A stretch of 20,237 nucleotides of DNA from a bacterium. GTDB taxonomy: Bacteria > Patescibacteria > Dojkabacteria > SC72. The position numbers and the translations under genes were made by a program. The stretch covers positions 1 to 20,237 of the forward strand of contig JAKPKF010000157.1 in assembly GCA_029553845.1 (NCBI GenBank), written 5' to 3'. This document shows, piece after piece, positions 1 through 5,683 of this stretch; the first letter of the stretch is position 1, and each line of letters begins with the position of its first letter. A model generated the notes under the pieces. The model ran no database searches, was not told where the DNA came from, and saw nothing but the letters and a program-made list of their open reading frames with translations.

Positions 1-1
1 A

Positions 2-133
2 AGTAACTATGTATGGCAACCAGATAGAGATACCGGTAAACCGAGCAATGAGCCGATGGATGAATATAACCATTTAATGGATGCTTTGAGATATGCCACA
101 TTTGAACTCGGAAGAAGTAATTTCAGTTGGTAG
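2..133 (+). CDS. terL: Terminase large subunit, C-terminal end (partial)
   Basis: Only the last 43 codons are present; the gene begins before the window. The peptide reads ...DEYNHLMDALRYATFELG... and stops at TAG 131-133. An acidic residue followed by an H-x-x-DALRYA helix is characteristic of the end of the RNase H-like nuclease domain of phage large terminases, where this Asp helps bind the metal that cleaves concatemeric DNA. The enzyme is the ATP-driven motor that docks on the portal, and the portal gene follows, which is the standard order. Which terminase family it belongs to cannot be told from this fragment. Confidence rests on the motif plus the gene order. Confidence 0.85.
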   Translation, partial: SNYVWQPDRDTGKPSNEPMDEYNHLMDALRYATFELGRSNFSW

Positions 134-138
134 GCGAA

Positions 139-207
139 AAAACACCCTGACCTATGATATCAAAAGGAAAATAAAGTGGGGTAGACGCGAGTATACGAGG
201 GTGTTTT
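139..207 (+). repeat. 10-bp inverted repeat with 49-nt loop between terminase and portal genes
   Basis: The arms aaaacaccct (139-148) and agggtgtttt (198-207) are perfectly complementary and enclose 49 nt. They lie in a 134-nt non-coding gap, which is long for this compact block. No long T-run follows the right arm, so it is not a standard intrinsic terminator. It could be a structured leader of the portal transcript or a protein-binding site; the sequence does not decide. No convincing promoter or ORF is seen in the rest of the gap. Confidence 0.45.
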
Positions 208-267
208 CCGGTAGATAAGTCAAAAGCAATGGGATATAATAAATTATAACTAAAAGGAGGCAATACA

Positions 268-1818
268 ATGATTTTTCCAGATTTCCAAACAAATGCGATG
301 CTTGGTCTCAAAAGCAAGATAAGCAGACTGGCAAATAGTGGGAAACCGCAAGAGGATTTCTTATTTAGCAATCTGAATGAATGGCAGGAAAGCGATACCA
401 GAAAGTTCATGCTGACCGCTCAAGACTATTACGGAAATGATAATGATATCAAAGACCGTAAAAGATATTACATTGATAGAAAAGGGGTCAGACAGGAGGC
501 AACCAATCTTGCCAATAGTAAACTGAGGCATCCCTTTATGAGAAAATTGACTAATCAAAAGGTCAATTATCTATTGAGTAAAGAGTTCAGTGTTCAATGT
601 GATGATGATAAATTTAGTGAATTGCTTGGTGAGTATCTTGATAAGAAATTCCTAAAGATGATTAAGAATGTTGGCAGAGATTCGGTGGTCAATGGTTTAG
701 CATGGATACAGGTTTACTATGACCGATTTGGTAACCTAAAGTTCAAGAGAATCCCAGCGGAAGAGATTATTCCATTTTGGGCAGACGCAGACCACACTAT
801 CCTTGATGCAGTATTGAGAGTCTATACTATTATGCAGTATCTACCAGATGGCGTCAAGAAGGAACTCATCAAAGTAGAGTATCATACTACTGAGGGCGTA
901 TGGTATTATGAAAAGACCGATAGAGGATTAAAACCAGACCCAGATAAAGGAGAAGGAGTTAAAGGTCATTTTATCATCTCTCAGGAGACGGTAGATGCAG
1001 ATGGTAATGTGATGGTCGATGAAGATAACAATCCTATTATGACCAATGTTCAAATGACCTGGGATAAGGTACCATTTATAGCATTTAAGTATAACGCCGA
1101 TGAAATGAGTTTACTCAAATTAATCAAATCACTTATTGATGATTATGACCTCAATACATCAGATACATCAAACAATCTACAAGATATTCCAGACTCAATC
1201 AAAGTGGTCAAGAATTATGATGGAACAGATAAAGGTGAATTTACTCAAAACCTTGCAACCTTCAGGACAGCATTCGTATCCGGTGATGGTGATGTAAAAG
1301 CATTGACTACCCCACTTGATGTTGCTGCTCTTGATAGTCATCTCAACAGATTGAGGAAAGATATATACGAGGCAGGTAGTGGGGTTGATACTCAAGAAAT
1401 CAGTCTTGGTAATGCGTCAGGAGTAGCACTTAAATTTAGATATGCAGACCTTGATACTGATACAGATGATATGGCAAATGAATTTGCCGCATCCCTGGAA
1501 GAACTGATTTGGTTTATCAAAGTAGATATCCTCAATAAAGGACTTGGTGATTTCCTTGAAACTAAATTTGATATCATCTTCAATACTGATGGAATCGTAA
1601 ATGAGTCAGAGATTATCATAGATGCCAAGAACAGCGTTGGTATTATTAGTGACGAAACCATCAGAGCAAATCATCCTTGGGTTACTGATGCTCAAGAAGA
1701 AGGCGATAGGATGAGCAAGGAGAATGAAGAAAAGATGAAGCAGATGCAAGAGGTAATGGGAGAAGGGATGGTCCCAGGATTTGGTGAGGAGGCGTCAGAC
1801 GAAGGCGGTGAGGAATAA
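268..1818 (+). CDS. Portal protein (SPP1 gp6-like family)
   Basis: A 516-residue protein of the usual length for SPP1 gp6-type portals. These form the dodecameric ring at one capsid vertex through which DNA is packaged and to which the neck attaches. Supporting features are a basic N-terminal region with a YYxxxxDIxxRKRYY-like stretch (about residues 49-67), the segment HPFMRKLTNQKVNYLLSK (about 88-105), which is typical of the family start, a long central mixed alpha/beta region, and a highly acidic, Met-rich C-terminus from about residue 480. The start has a very strong ribosome site (aaaaggagg, 252-260) seven bases upstream. It follows the terminase and its stop overlaps the ATG of the MuF gene by one base (TAATG), so translation is probably coupled. 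Confidence 0.92.
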   Translation: MIFPDFQTNAMLGLKSKISRLANSGKPQEDFLFSNLNEWQESDTRKFMLTAQDYYGNDNDIKDRKRYYIDRKGVRQEATNLANSKLRHPFMRKLTNQKVNYLLSKEFSVQCDDDKFSELLGEYLDKKFLKMIKNVGRDSVVNGLAWIQVYYDRFGNLKFKRIPAEEIIPFWADADHTILDAVLRVYTIMQYLPDGVKKELIKVEYHTTEGVWYYEKTDRGLKPDPDKGEGVKGHFIISQETVDADGNVMVDEDNNPIMTNVQMTWDKVPFIAFKYNADEMSLLKLIKSLIDDYDLNTSDTSNNLQDIPDSIKVVKNYDGTDKGEFTQNLATFRTAFVSGDGDVKALTTPLDVAALDSHLNRLRKDIYEAGSGVDTQEISLGNASGVALKFRYADLDTDTDDMANEFAASLEELIWFIKVDILNKGLGDFLETKFDIIFNTDGIVNESEIIIDAKNSVGIISDETIRANHPWVTDAQEEGDRMSKENEEKMKQMQEVMGEGMVPGFGEEASDEGGEE

Positions 1819-3683
1819 TGCCTGCAATATCATCAAAAGAGTATTGGGAGAAGAGGTCTGAACTCAATCTGATACAGAACGAGAAATCAGCATCTCAATA
1901 TGAAAGACAATTAAAGAAAGCATATGAAGAAACCATCCGGTCAATCAGAAAAGAGGTCCAGGCGTTTTATCAAAGGCACTCAGATGAGACCGGGGTTACC
2001 CTAACCTCAGCAAGAAGACGACTCAAACCAGATGAGCAGATGGATTTCCAAAAGCAAGCAAGGAAATACCTTGATGAGATAGAAAGGCTCGGAGATAAGG
2101 CGTTTACGGCGGAATATCGTGATTATCTCAAGAAGTTATCTGGCAGAGCATATATATCACAGATGGATGAACTCGTGACTAATATCAGACATAATATTGA
2201 AACCTTATCTACTGGATATAATGCAGGTCTTGGTAATACCCTCAAGGATGCTTATGAAGATGGATATTTCAGAACGATGTTTGATGCTCAAAAGAGAGCA
2301 GGGGTTGGGGTATCATTTACAACGCCAGGCGGTAAACAATTAGAAACTGCAATCAGAGAAAAATGGTTAGGTCAGAATTATAGTGATAGAATATGGGCAG
2401 ATAAGAAAAAGCTTACCGATAATATCGAACAGATGTTATCTCAGGAGTTTGTCAGAGGTAGAGGTCCCAACGATATAGCAAGAGACTTTGCAGACCGGCT
2501 CAATGTGAGTTATTCAAATGCTCAAAGACTAATACGCACCGAAATCAATTACATCAGCAATAAGGGGAGTCTACAGGCGTATAAGGATACCGGGATAGTT
2601 GAGAAATACAGATATCTTGCTACTCTTGATAGCAGGACTTCCGATATCTGCAGGGAGCTTGATGGAGAGGTCTTCGAGATTAAAGAAGCAAAGGTAGGAG
2701 TCAATCTACCCCCATTACATCCATATTGCAGGTCAACCACAGTCCCTCATTTCGATGATGATGATATAGGAGAGTTGATTGAGGATAGAATAGCAAGGGA
2801 TGATGATGGTACCGGCAAGAGTATCAGACTTGGCGAAAATCTAAAGTTCTTCGATTGGGTAGAGAAATATGGGTCTGAATCATTTAAGAAAAAAGTAACC
2901 GCTCAGAGAGCAAAGTTTAAGGGTATGGATATGGCATCTTCCATCACTGAGGCATTGGTGGTAGAGGAAATACTAAAAGCATTTGACCCTGATGAGTATG
3001 AGCCTTTGACTGAAGAGGAAGTCATTGAAAGCATGAAAGCGTTTTACGGTGGTGATAATATTGACCATTATGATATGCCGGATGAATATAGAAATTATGT
3101 TGGAACCGGCAATAGTTTTAGAATGAATAGACTCTTATATAGTGGTAGGTATGCTGATATCAAATCCGGTAGGGTATCACCAGATATGAGGGATGAATTT
3201 CTAGTAGACCAGATTGATGCATTTAAGGATTATATTGATAAGGCTCCAAATCTCCATAAGAACACCAAACTCGTGAGATTTATTGGTGAGAATGCTCTTG
3301 AAGGAATGGTCAATTTAGTGGTCAGAAATCCAGAGATTGCCAATAAAATCACGGGAGCGATAAAGGGAGCGTTGAGAGGTCAAGAGGATAAAGCGGTTGT
3401 CCAAAAGGAATTTACATCCCATGTAGCAGGAGCGATGTTTGAGGCAAATAGTTTTATATCTACGAGTTACGATATCAGACAAAACGTATTTAAGGGCAGG
3501 GATTATCAACTCGAAATCTATGCTGACAAAGGTGCTAATGCTCTTATGACTTATAACCATGATGAGTCAGAGGTGGTCCTAAATGTAGGTAGTAGACTTG
3601 AGTTTATAGATGTGGAAATCAAGAGAGATAAAGCAGTAGTAAAGATGAGAGCACATTCCATGGATAAGAAGTTTACAGATTAA
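1818..3683 (+). CDS. MuF/SPP1 gp7-like minor head protein fused to a C-terminal ADP-ribosyltransferase domain
   Basis: A 621-residue two-part protein. Residues about 1-310 form a phage head morphogenesis protein: a charged helical N-terminus, then the MuF domain (about 200-310) with its signature LDSRTSDIC (270-278), DGEVF (282-286) and PPLHPYCRS (298-306). SPP1 gp7 homologues bind the portal and are present in few copies in virions. Residues about 410-621 look like an ADP-ribosyltransferase of the R-S-E class: LVRFIG with Arg487, FISTS (546-550) as the STS motif, and ESE (583-585) followed by VVLNVGSRL, the usual ExE strand. All expected catalytic residues are present, so activity is plausible. 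An ExE motif suggests an arginine target (family knowledge; the target here is unknown). SPP1 gp7 alone is roughly half this length. The start overlaps the portal stop; two cysteine-rich small genes follow. Confidence 0.88.
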   Translation: MPAISSKEYWEKRSELNLIQNEKSASQYERQLKKAYEETIRSIRKEVQAFYQRHSDETGVTLTSARRRLKPDEQMDFQKQARKYLDEIERLGDKAFTAEYRDYLKKLSGRAYISQMDELVTNIRHNIETLSTGYNAGLGNTLKDAYEDGYFRTMFDAQKRAGVGVSFTTPGGKQLETAIREKWLGQNYSDRIWADKKKLTDNIEQMLSQEFVRGRGPNDIARDFADRLNVSYSNAQRLIRTEINYISNKGSLQAYKDTGIVEKYRYLATLDSRTSDICRELDGEVFEIKEAKVGVNLPPLHPYCRSTTVPHFDDDDIGELIEDRIARDDDGTGKSIRLGENLKFFDWVEKYGSESFKKKVTAQRAKFKGMDMASSITEALVVEEILKAFDPDEYEPLTEEEVIESMKAFYGGDNIDHYDMPDEYRNYVGTGNSFRMNRLLYSGRYADIKSGRVSPDMRDEFLVDQIDAFKDYIDKAPNLHKNTKLVRFIGENALEGMVNLVVRNPEIANKITGAIKGALRGQEDKAVVQKEFTSHVAGAMFEANSFISTSYDIRQNVFKGRDYQLEIYADKGANALMTYNHDESEVVLNVGSRLEFIDVEIKRDKAVVKMRAHSMDKKFTD

Positions 3684-3701
3684 TTCATTCTTCTATATAA
3701 T
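3672..3701 (+). promoter_or_regulatory. Possible sigma-A promoter upstream of the small Zn-protein genes
   Basis: TTTACA (3672-3677) and TATAAT (3696-3701) are separated by 18 bp. The -10 is perfect and the -35 matches four of six positions (T1, T2, A4, C5). The box overlaps the end of the MuF-ART gene and lies just before the ribosome site of the next gene, so the leader would be only about ten bases. AT-rich sequence produces such matches by chance, so this is tentative. Confidence 0.3.
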
Positions 3702-3718
3702 AGGTAGGAGGTGATATC

Positions 3719-3916
3719 ATGGGAAAGCAAACAATCGTGACTTGCGATAGTTGCGGAGTTGATGTATTTAGTAAAAAGTATTTTACCCTTAATATTAGAA
3801 AGGTCATTCATGGAAAACAAACAATAAATCCTGCTATCTATTTATGCCCCAAATGTTTCAGAGAAACTAAATTAGCAATGTTGCTAATAGATATCGAGGT
3901 GGAAAAAGATGACTGA
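3719..3916 (+). CDS. Small CxxC-CxxC zinc-ribbon-like protein, unknown function
   Basis: A 65-residue protein not recognised as a named family. It has two Cys pairs, C9-x-x-C12 and C43-x-x-C46 (CPKC), spaced as in a single zinc ribbon, with a basic beta-like stretch between them and an acidic tail. The ribosome site aggaggtga (3706-3714) is strong and close to the ATG. Its stop overlaps the next gene by eight bases, so the two are probably co-translated. Zinc ribbons in small phage proteins commonly bind nucleic acid or protein; the role here is not known. Its position directly after a MuF-ART toxin-like gene makes an immunity role conceivable, but nothing in the sequence proves it. Confidence 0.72.
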   Translation: MGKQTIVTCDSCGVDVFSKKYFTLNIRKVIHGKQTINPAIYLCPKCFRETKLAMLLIDIEVEKDD

Positions 3917-4106
3917 AAAAGAAATGAGTCAAGAGAGATTCAAAGCGAAACCAGAGGAACTCAAGGTGATATTTAGACCGCAATGTATTGATTGTAGGAA
4001 GAATATCAATAAAGATAGTTGTGAGGAATTTAAGTCAAAACCAAAAGATTATGCAGAGAATCAGGTTGAGTGTCCATTATTTGTAGCAAGATATGAAGAG
4101 AGGTAA
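3909..4106 (+). CDS. Small four-cysteine protein, unknown function
   Basis: A 65-residue protein with C26-x-x-C29, C38 and C55 in the arrangement CIDC...C..F.....P........CP.F, which would suit one zinc ion. Short proteins of this look occur in many Firmicute phages without known function. The start ATG lies in the end of the previous gene, with gaggtgg (3896-3902) as ribosome site. The last codons and the stop form the left arm of the terminator at 4095-4126. The shared cysteine theme and translational overlap with its neighbour suggest the two work as a pair; this is inference. Confidence 0.7.
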   Translation: MTEKEMSQERFKAKPEELKVIFRPQCIDCRKNINKDSCEEFKSKPKDYAENQVECPLFVARYEER

Positions 4107-4130
4107 TCGAAAGATTACTTCTTTTTTTTT
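4095..4130 (+). terminator. Intrinsic terminator with GAAA tetraloop
   Basis: The core stem gtaatc (4103-4108) / gattac (4113-4118) closes a GAAA loop. It extends outward through g4102-t4119, a4101-t4120, g4100-c4121 and several A-T pairs because the purine-rich gene end (gaagagagg) faces the T-tract 4119-4130. The left arm contains the stop codon of the preceding gene. The stem is AU-rich but long, followed by nine consecutive T. It separates the head-gene transcript from the small-gene cassette. Confidence 0.7.
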
Positions 4131-4141
4131 ACCAAAAAGAC

Positions 4142-4170
4142 TTGACTTATATATTAATATGTTATATAAT
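4142..4170 (+). promoter_or_regulatory. Strong sigma-A-type promoter for the small-gene cassette
   Basis: TTGACT (4142-4147), a 17-bp spacer, and a perfect TATAAT (4165-4170). A transcript would start near 4177 and give a leader of about 44 nt before the ATG at 4221. It comes directly after a terminator, so it would restart transcription independently of the upstream late genes. No late-phage-specific element is seen; it resembles a housekeeping host promoter. Confidence 0.75.
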
Positions 4171-4190
4171 ATTATTAAGAGATAGGGATT

Positions 4191-4208
4191 AACACTCAAA
4201 ACACTCAA
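4191..4208 (+). repeat. Perfect 9-bp tandem repeat in the cassette leader
   Basis: aacactcaa occurs twice head to tail (4191-4199 and 4200-4208), with the second copy ending at the start of the AGGAGG ribosome site (4208-4213). It may be a chance duplication or a small regulatory site in the leader of the gene at 4221. Confidence 0.5.
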
Positions 4209-4220
4209 GGAGGAAAAGAT

Positions 4221-4511
4221 ATGTTAACAGTATTTGAATTTCTACTTAAAAACGAACAAAGAATGGCACAGGAAAGGCTCGCGAAACTTGAGGAGATGAA
4301 AGCTCCAGAAATCATGGTCCAAGGACAACGGAAATTAGTTGCAGAATTGGAAAAAGGAAATCTCAAGATTGGTGGAGACCAAGAATTGCTCAAGGCAGAG
4401 TTTGAGACATTTGAATTGAAAAAAGGTTCAGGAGGCAAAGGCTACATTCAATTTGATAATGGAATCAAGTATTTCCCCCAGGCAAAGTACGGAAGATTCA
4501 TAACAAGATAG
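4221..4511 (+). CDS. Hypothetical protein, first gene of the independent cassette
   Basis: A 96-residue protein that I do not recognise. Residues about 5-50 are strongly helical and charged (KNEQRMAQERLAKLEEMKA and beyond), likely a coiled coil. The C-terminal part (about 68-96) is Gly/Lys-rich then aromatic and basic (GGKGYIQFDNGIKYFPQAKY), suggesting a small beta element. There is no signal peptide or membrane segment. The start has AGGAGG (4208-4213) at ideal spacing. It is preceded by a promoter and followed by two further small genes before a terminator, so the three form an independent operon inserted in the head-gene block. Confidence 0.7.
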   Translation: MLTVFEFLLKNEQRMAQERLAKLEEMKAPEIMVQGQRKLVAELEKGNLKIGGDQELLKAEFETFELKKGSGGKGYIQFDNGIKYFPQAKYGRFITR

Positions 4512-4531
4512 ATGGAGAGGAAGTAACTAAA

Positions 4532-4696
4532 ATGAGGAAATTGGTCGAAGTCATGGGCGGTCTTGAATGGGTTGATATTCGAGATGAAAAGGAAATCCTT
4601 AAGATGAACGTTCGCTACATTGGTACTGACTATGAGACAGATGTTGATATTTACGAAGAGCGCACCACAGGTAAACTTTTGGGAAAAATTAATTAA
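4532..4696 (+). CDS. Hypothetical 54-residue protein, second gene of the cassette
   Basis: ATG 4532 to TAA 4694-4696, 54 residues beginning MRKLVEVMGGLEWVDIRDEK. The ribosome site ggagagg (4514-4520) lies eleven bases upstream. It is not a recognised family. The predicted product is acidic in its second half (YETDVDIYEERT) and probably mostly beta. Arginine codons are AGG, CGA, CGC, CGC, whereas almost all Arg codons in the neighbouring structural genes are AGA/AGG, which hints at a different origin. Its tight packing between two other small genes with their own ribosome sites supports it being real. Confidence 0.6.
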   Translation: MRKLVEVMGGLEWVDIRDEKEILKMNVRYIGTDYETDVDIYEERTTGKLLGKIN

Positions 4697-4711
4697 ATGG
4701 AGGAAAAGAAG

Positions 4712-4873
4712 ATGAAAGAACTAAAAAAAGCAGCTCAAGAGATATTAAAAAATAATGGGATGGTAACTTTAATATTTGATACTGATGAGACCAAAGTAGT
4801 TAATAATAAACAATCATTAAAAAGAATGTTTGAATTGGCAGAATTATTTGATGGAATTAAAGAAGTAAAATAA
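4712..4873 (+). CDS. Hypothetical 53-residue protein, third gene of the cassette
   Basis: ATG 4712 to TAA 4871-4873, 53 residues. The ribosome site tggagg (4698-4703) is eight bases upstream. The product starts with a basic helix (MKELKKAAQEILKNNG), continues with a hydrophobic strand (MVTLIFDTD), then a second helix (about 34-48) and a lysine-rich end. Family unknown. Codons are very AT-rich, unlike the previous gene, so the cassette may itself be mosaic. A terminator begins nine bases after the stop, which marks the end of the operon. Confidence 0.6.
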   Translation: MKELKKAAQEILKNNGMVTLIFDTDETKVVNNKQSLKRMFELAELFDGIKEVK

Positions 4874-4881
4874 ATTAAAAG

Positions 4882-4906
4882 ATAGCCCGAAAGGGTTATT
4901 TTTTTT
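4882..4906 (+). terminator. Intrinsic terminator with GAAA tetraloop ending the cassette
   Basis: Stem atagccc (4882-4888) / gggttat (4893-4899) with one G-T pair, GAAA loop (4889-4892), and eight T (4899-4906). It follows the last small gene at once and precedes a promoter, so cassette transcription should stop here before head-gene transcription restarts. Same loop and layout as the terminator at 4095-4130. Confidence 0.8.
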
Positions 4907-4918
4907 GTCAAAAAGTGG

Positions 4919-4947
4919 TTGAACTTTGTCCAATAATATTATATAAT
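4919..4947 (+). promoter_or_regulatory. Strong sigma-A-type promoter for the scaffold/capsid genes
   Basis: TTGAAC (4919-4924), a 17-bp spacer, and perfect TATAAT (4942-4947). The predicted start is near 4954, immediately before the palindrome at 4956. It would drive the scaffold, decoration and major capsid genes even after the terminator at 4882-4906. The surrounding bases closely match those of the promoter at 4142-4170. Confidence 0.75.
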
Positions 4948-4955
4948 ATGATTAG

Positions 4956-4998
4956 ACGATATATCGTGGACGAAACCACGGAAAAAAGCGTAGTATCG
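4956..4998 (+). promoter_or_regulatory. Palindrome and nested hairpin in the leader of the scaffold gene
   Basis: acgatatatcgt (4956-4967) is a perfect 12-bp palindrome at about +2 to +13 of the predicted transcript, where an operator would block initiation. Overlapping it, cgtgg (4965-4969) and ccacg (4976-4980) form a hairpin with a six-base loop, and cgata (4957-4961) can pair with tatcg (4994-4998), whose end is two bases from the AGGAG ribosome site (5001-5005). The DNA palindrome and RNA helices use the same bases. Function is inferred; the symmetry is seen directly. Confidence 0.5.
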
Positions 4999-5012
4999 AA
5001 AGGAGAATATCA

Positions 5013-5666
5013 ATGACAAAGGAACAATTATTGGCAGCAGGATTTACTGAGGAGCAAGCAACAAATATCCTAAAGCTTCACAAGGAGGCGATTGATGGAC
5101 ATTATGTAGCAAAACATCGTTTCGATGAGGTCAATGGAGAACTCAAGACAGTTAAAGAGCAGGTAGCGGAAAGAGATAAGCAAATCGCTGACCTGAAGAA
5201 GTTTGAGGGGGATACCAAAGCATTACAGGAAAAGATTGCAGCTCTTGAAGCTGACAATGCTACCAAGGATAAAGAGTATCAATTCAAACTCAATCAGGAA
5301 AGAAAGATGAATGCCGTTAAATTAGCACTGCTCGAAGACGAAAGCGGAAAACCTCACGATGCTGATATGGTTATGAGCTTATTTAATTTAGAGCAGATAA
5401 CCATAGATGAGATAACCGGTAAAATCACTGGTGGTTTCAAAGAGCAGAATGAAAATATCCGCAAAGAAAAAGCATTTCTATTTAATACTAAAGAGGAACC
5501 AAGTACCGATAAGAAACCAGGTTGGAAACCGGCAGGAGACCCTCCGGCAGATGGTGATAAAGGTGGTAAAGGCGGAGACCCTTCAGTATCTTATGGAAAG
5601 AGCTTGGCACAAATTAAACTTGGCATGATGGGTGTAAAACCCTCCGGAGAATCCGGAACTAATTAA
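5013..5666 (+). CDS. Scaffold protein (phage minor structural GP20 family)
   Basis: A 217-residue protein of the GP20-type scaffold family, which directs procapsid assembly and is usually lost from the mature head. The N-terminus MTKEQLLAAGFTEEQATNIL is typical. Residues about 35-100 form a long charged coiled coil (QVAERDKQIADLKK..), followed by a conserved NAVKLALLEDESGKPHDADM stretch (about 103-122) and ...ITGKITGGFKEQNENI. The tail from about 165 is Gly/Pro/Lys-rich and likely flexible, ending in a short amphipathic segment that would touch the capsid protein. Placed directly before the decoration and capsid genes as expected. Ribosome site aggag (5001-5005). An independent promoter lies just upstream. 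Confidence 0.88.
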   Translation: MTKEQLLAAGFTEEQATNILKLHKEAIDGHYVAKHRFDEVNGELKTVKEQVAERDKQIADLKKFEGDTKALQEKIAALEADNATKDKEYQFKLNQERKMNAVKLALLEDESGKPHDADMVMSLFNLEQITIDEITGKITGGFKEQNENIRKEKAFLFNTKEEPSTDKKPGWKPAGDPPADGDKGGKGGDPSVSYGKSLAQIKLGMMGVKPSGESGTN

Positions 5667-5683
5667 AAGGAGGAAGACATATT

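Noticed and set aside
155..162. Palindrome tgatatca as an operator
   Set aside because: An 8-base palindrome of this composition is common in AT-rich DNA, and no promoter is placed nearby.
235..240. TATAAT before the portal gene as a promoter
   Set aside because: No acceptable -35 hexamer is found 16-18 bases upstream (tagata region). In such AT-rich sequence an isolated -10 match is expected by chance.
123..410. 95-codon minus-strand open frame covering the terminase-portal gap
   Set aside because: Hydrophobic stretches could suggest a membrane protein, but it overlaps the portal start and its ribosome site, and no promoter or Shine-Dalgarno sequence is present on that strand.
4956..4998. 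Hammerhead-like ribozyme (a CGAAAC core is present)
   Set aside because: The other required conserved element, CTGANGA, is absent around the site, and the three-helix layout cannot be drawn.
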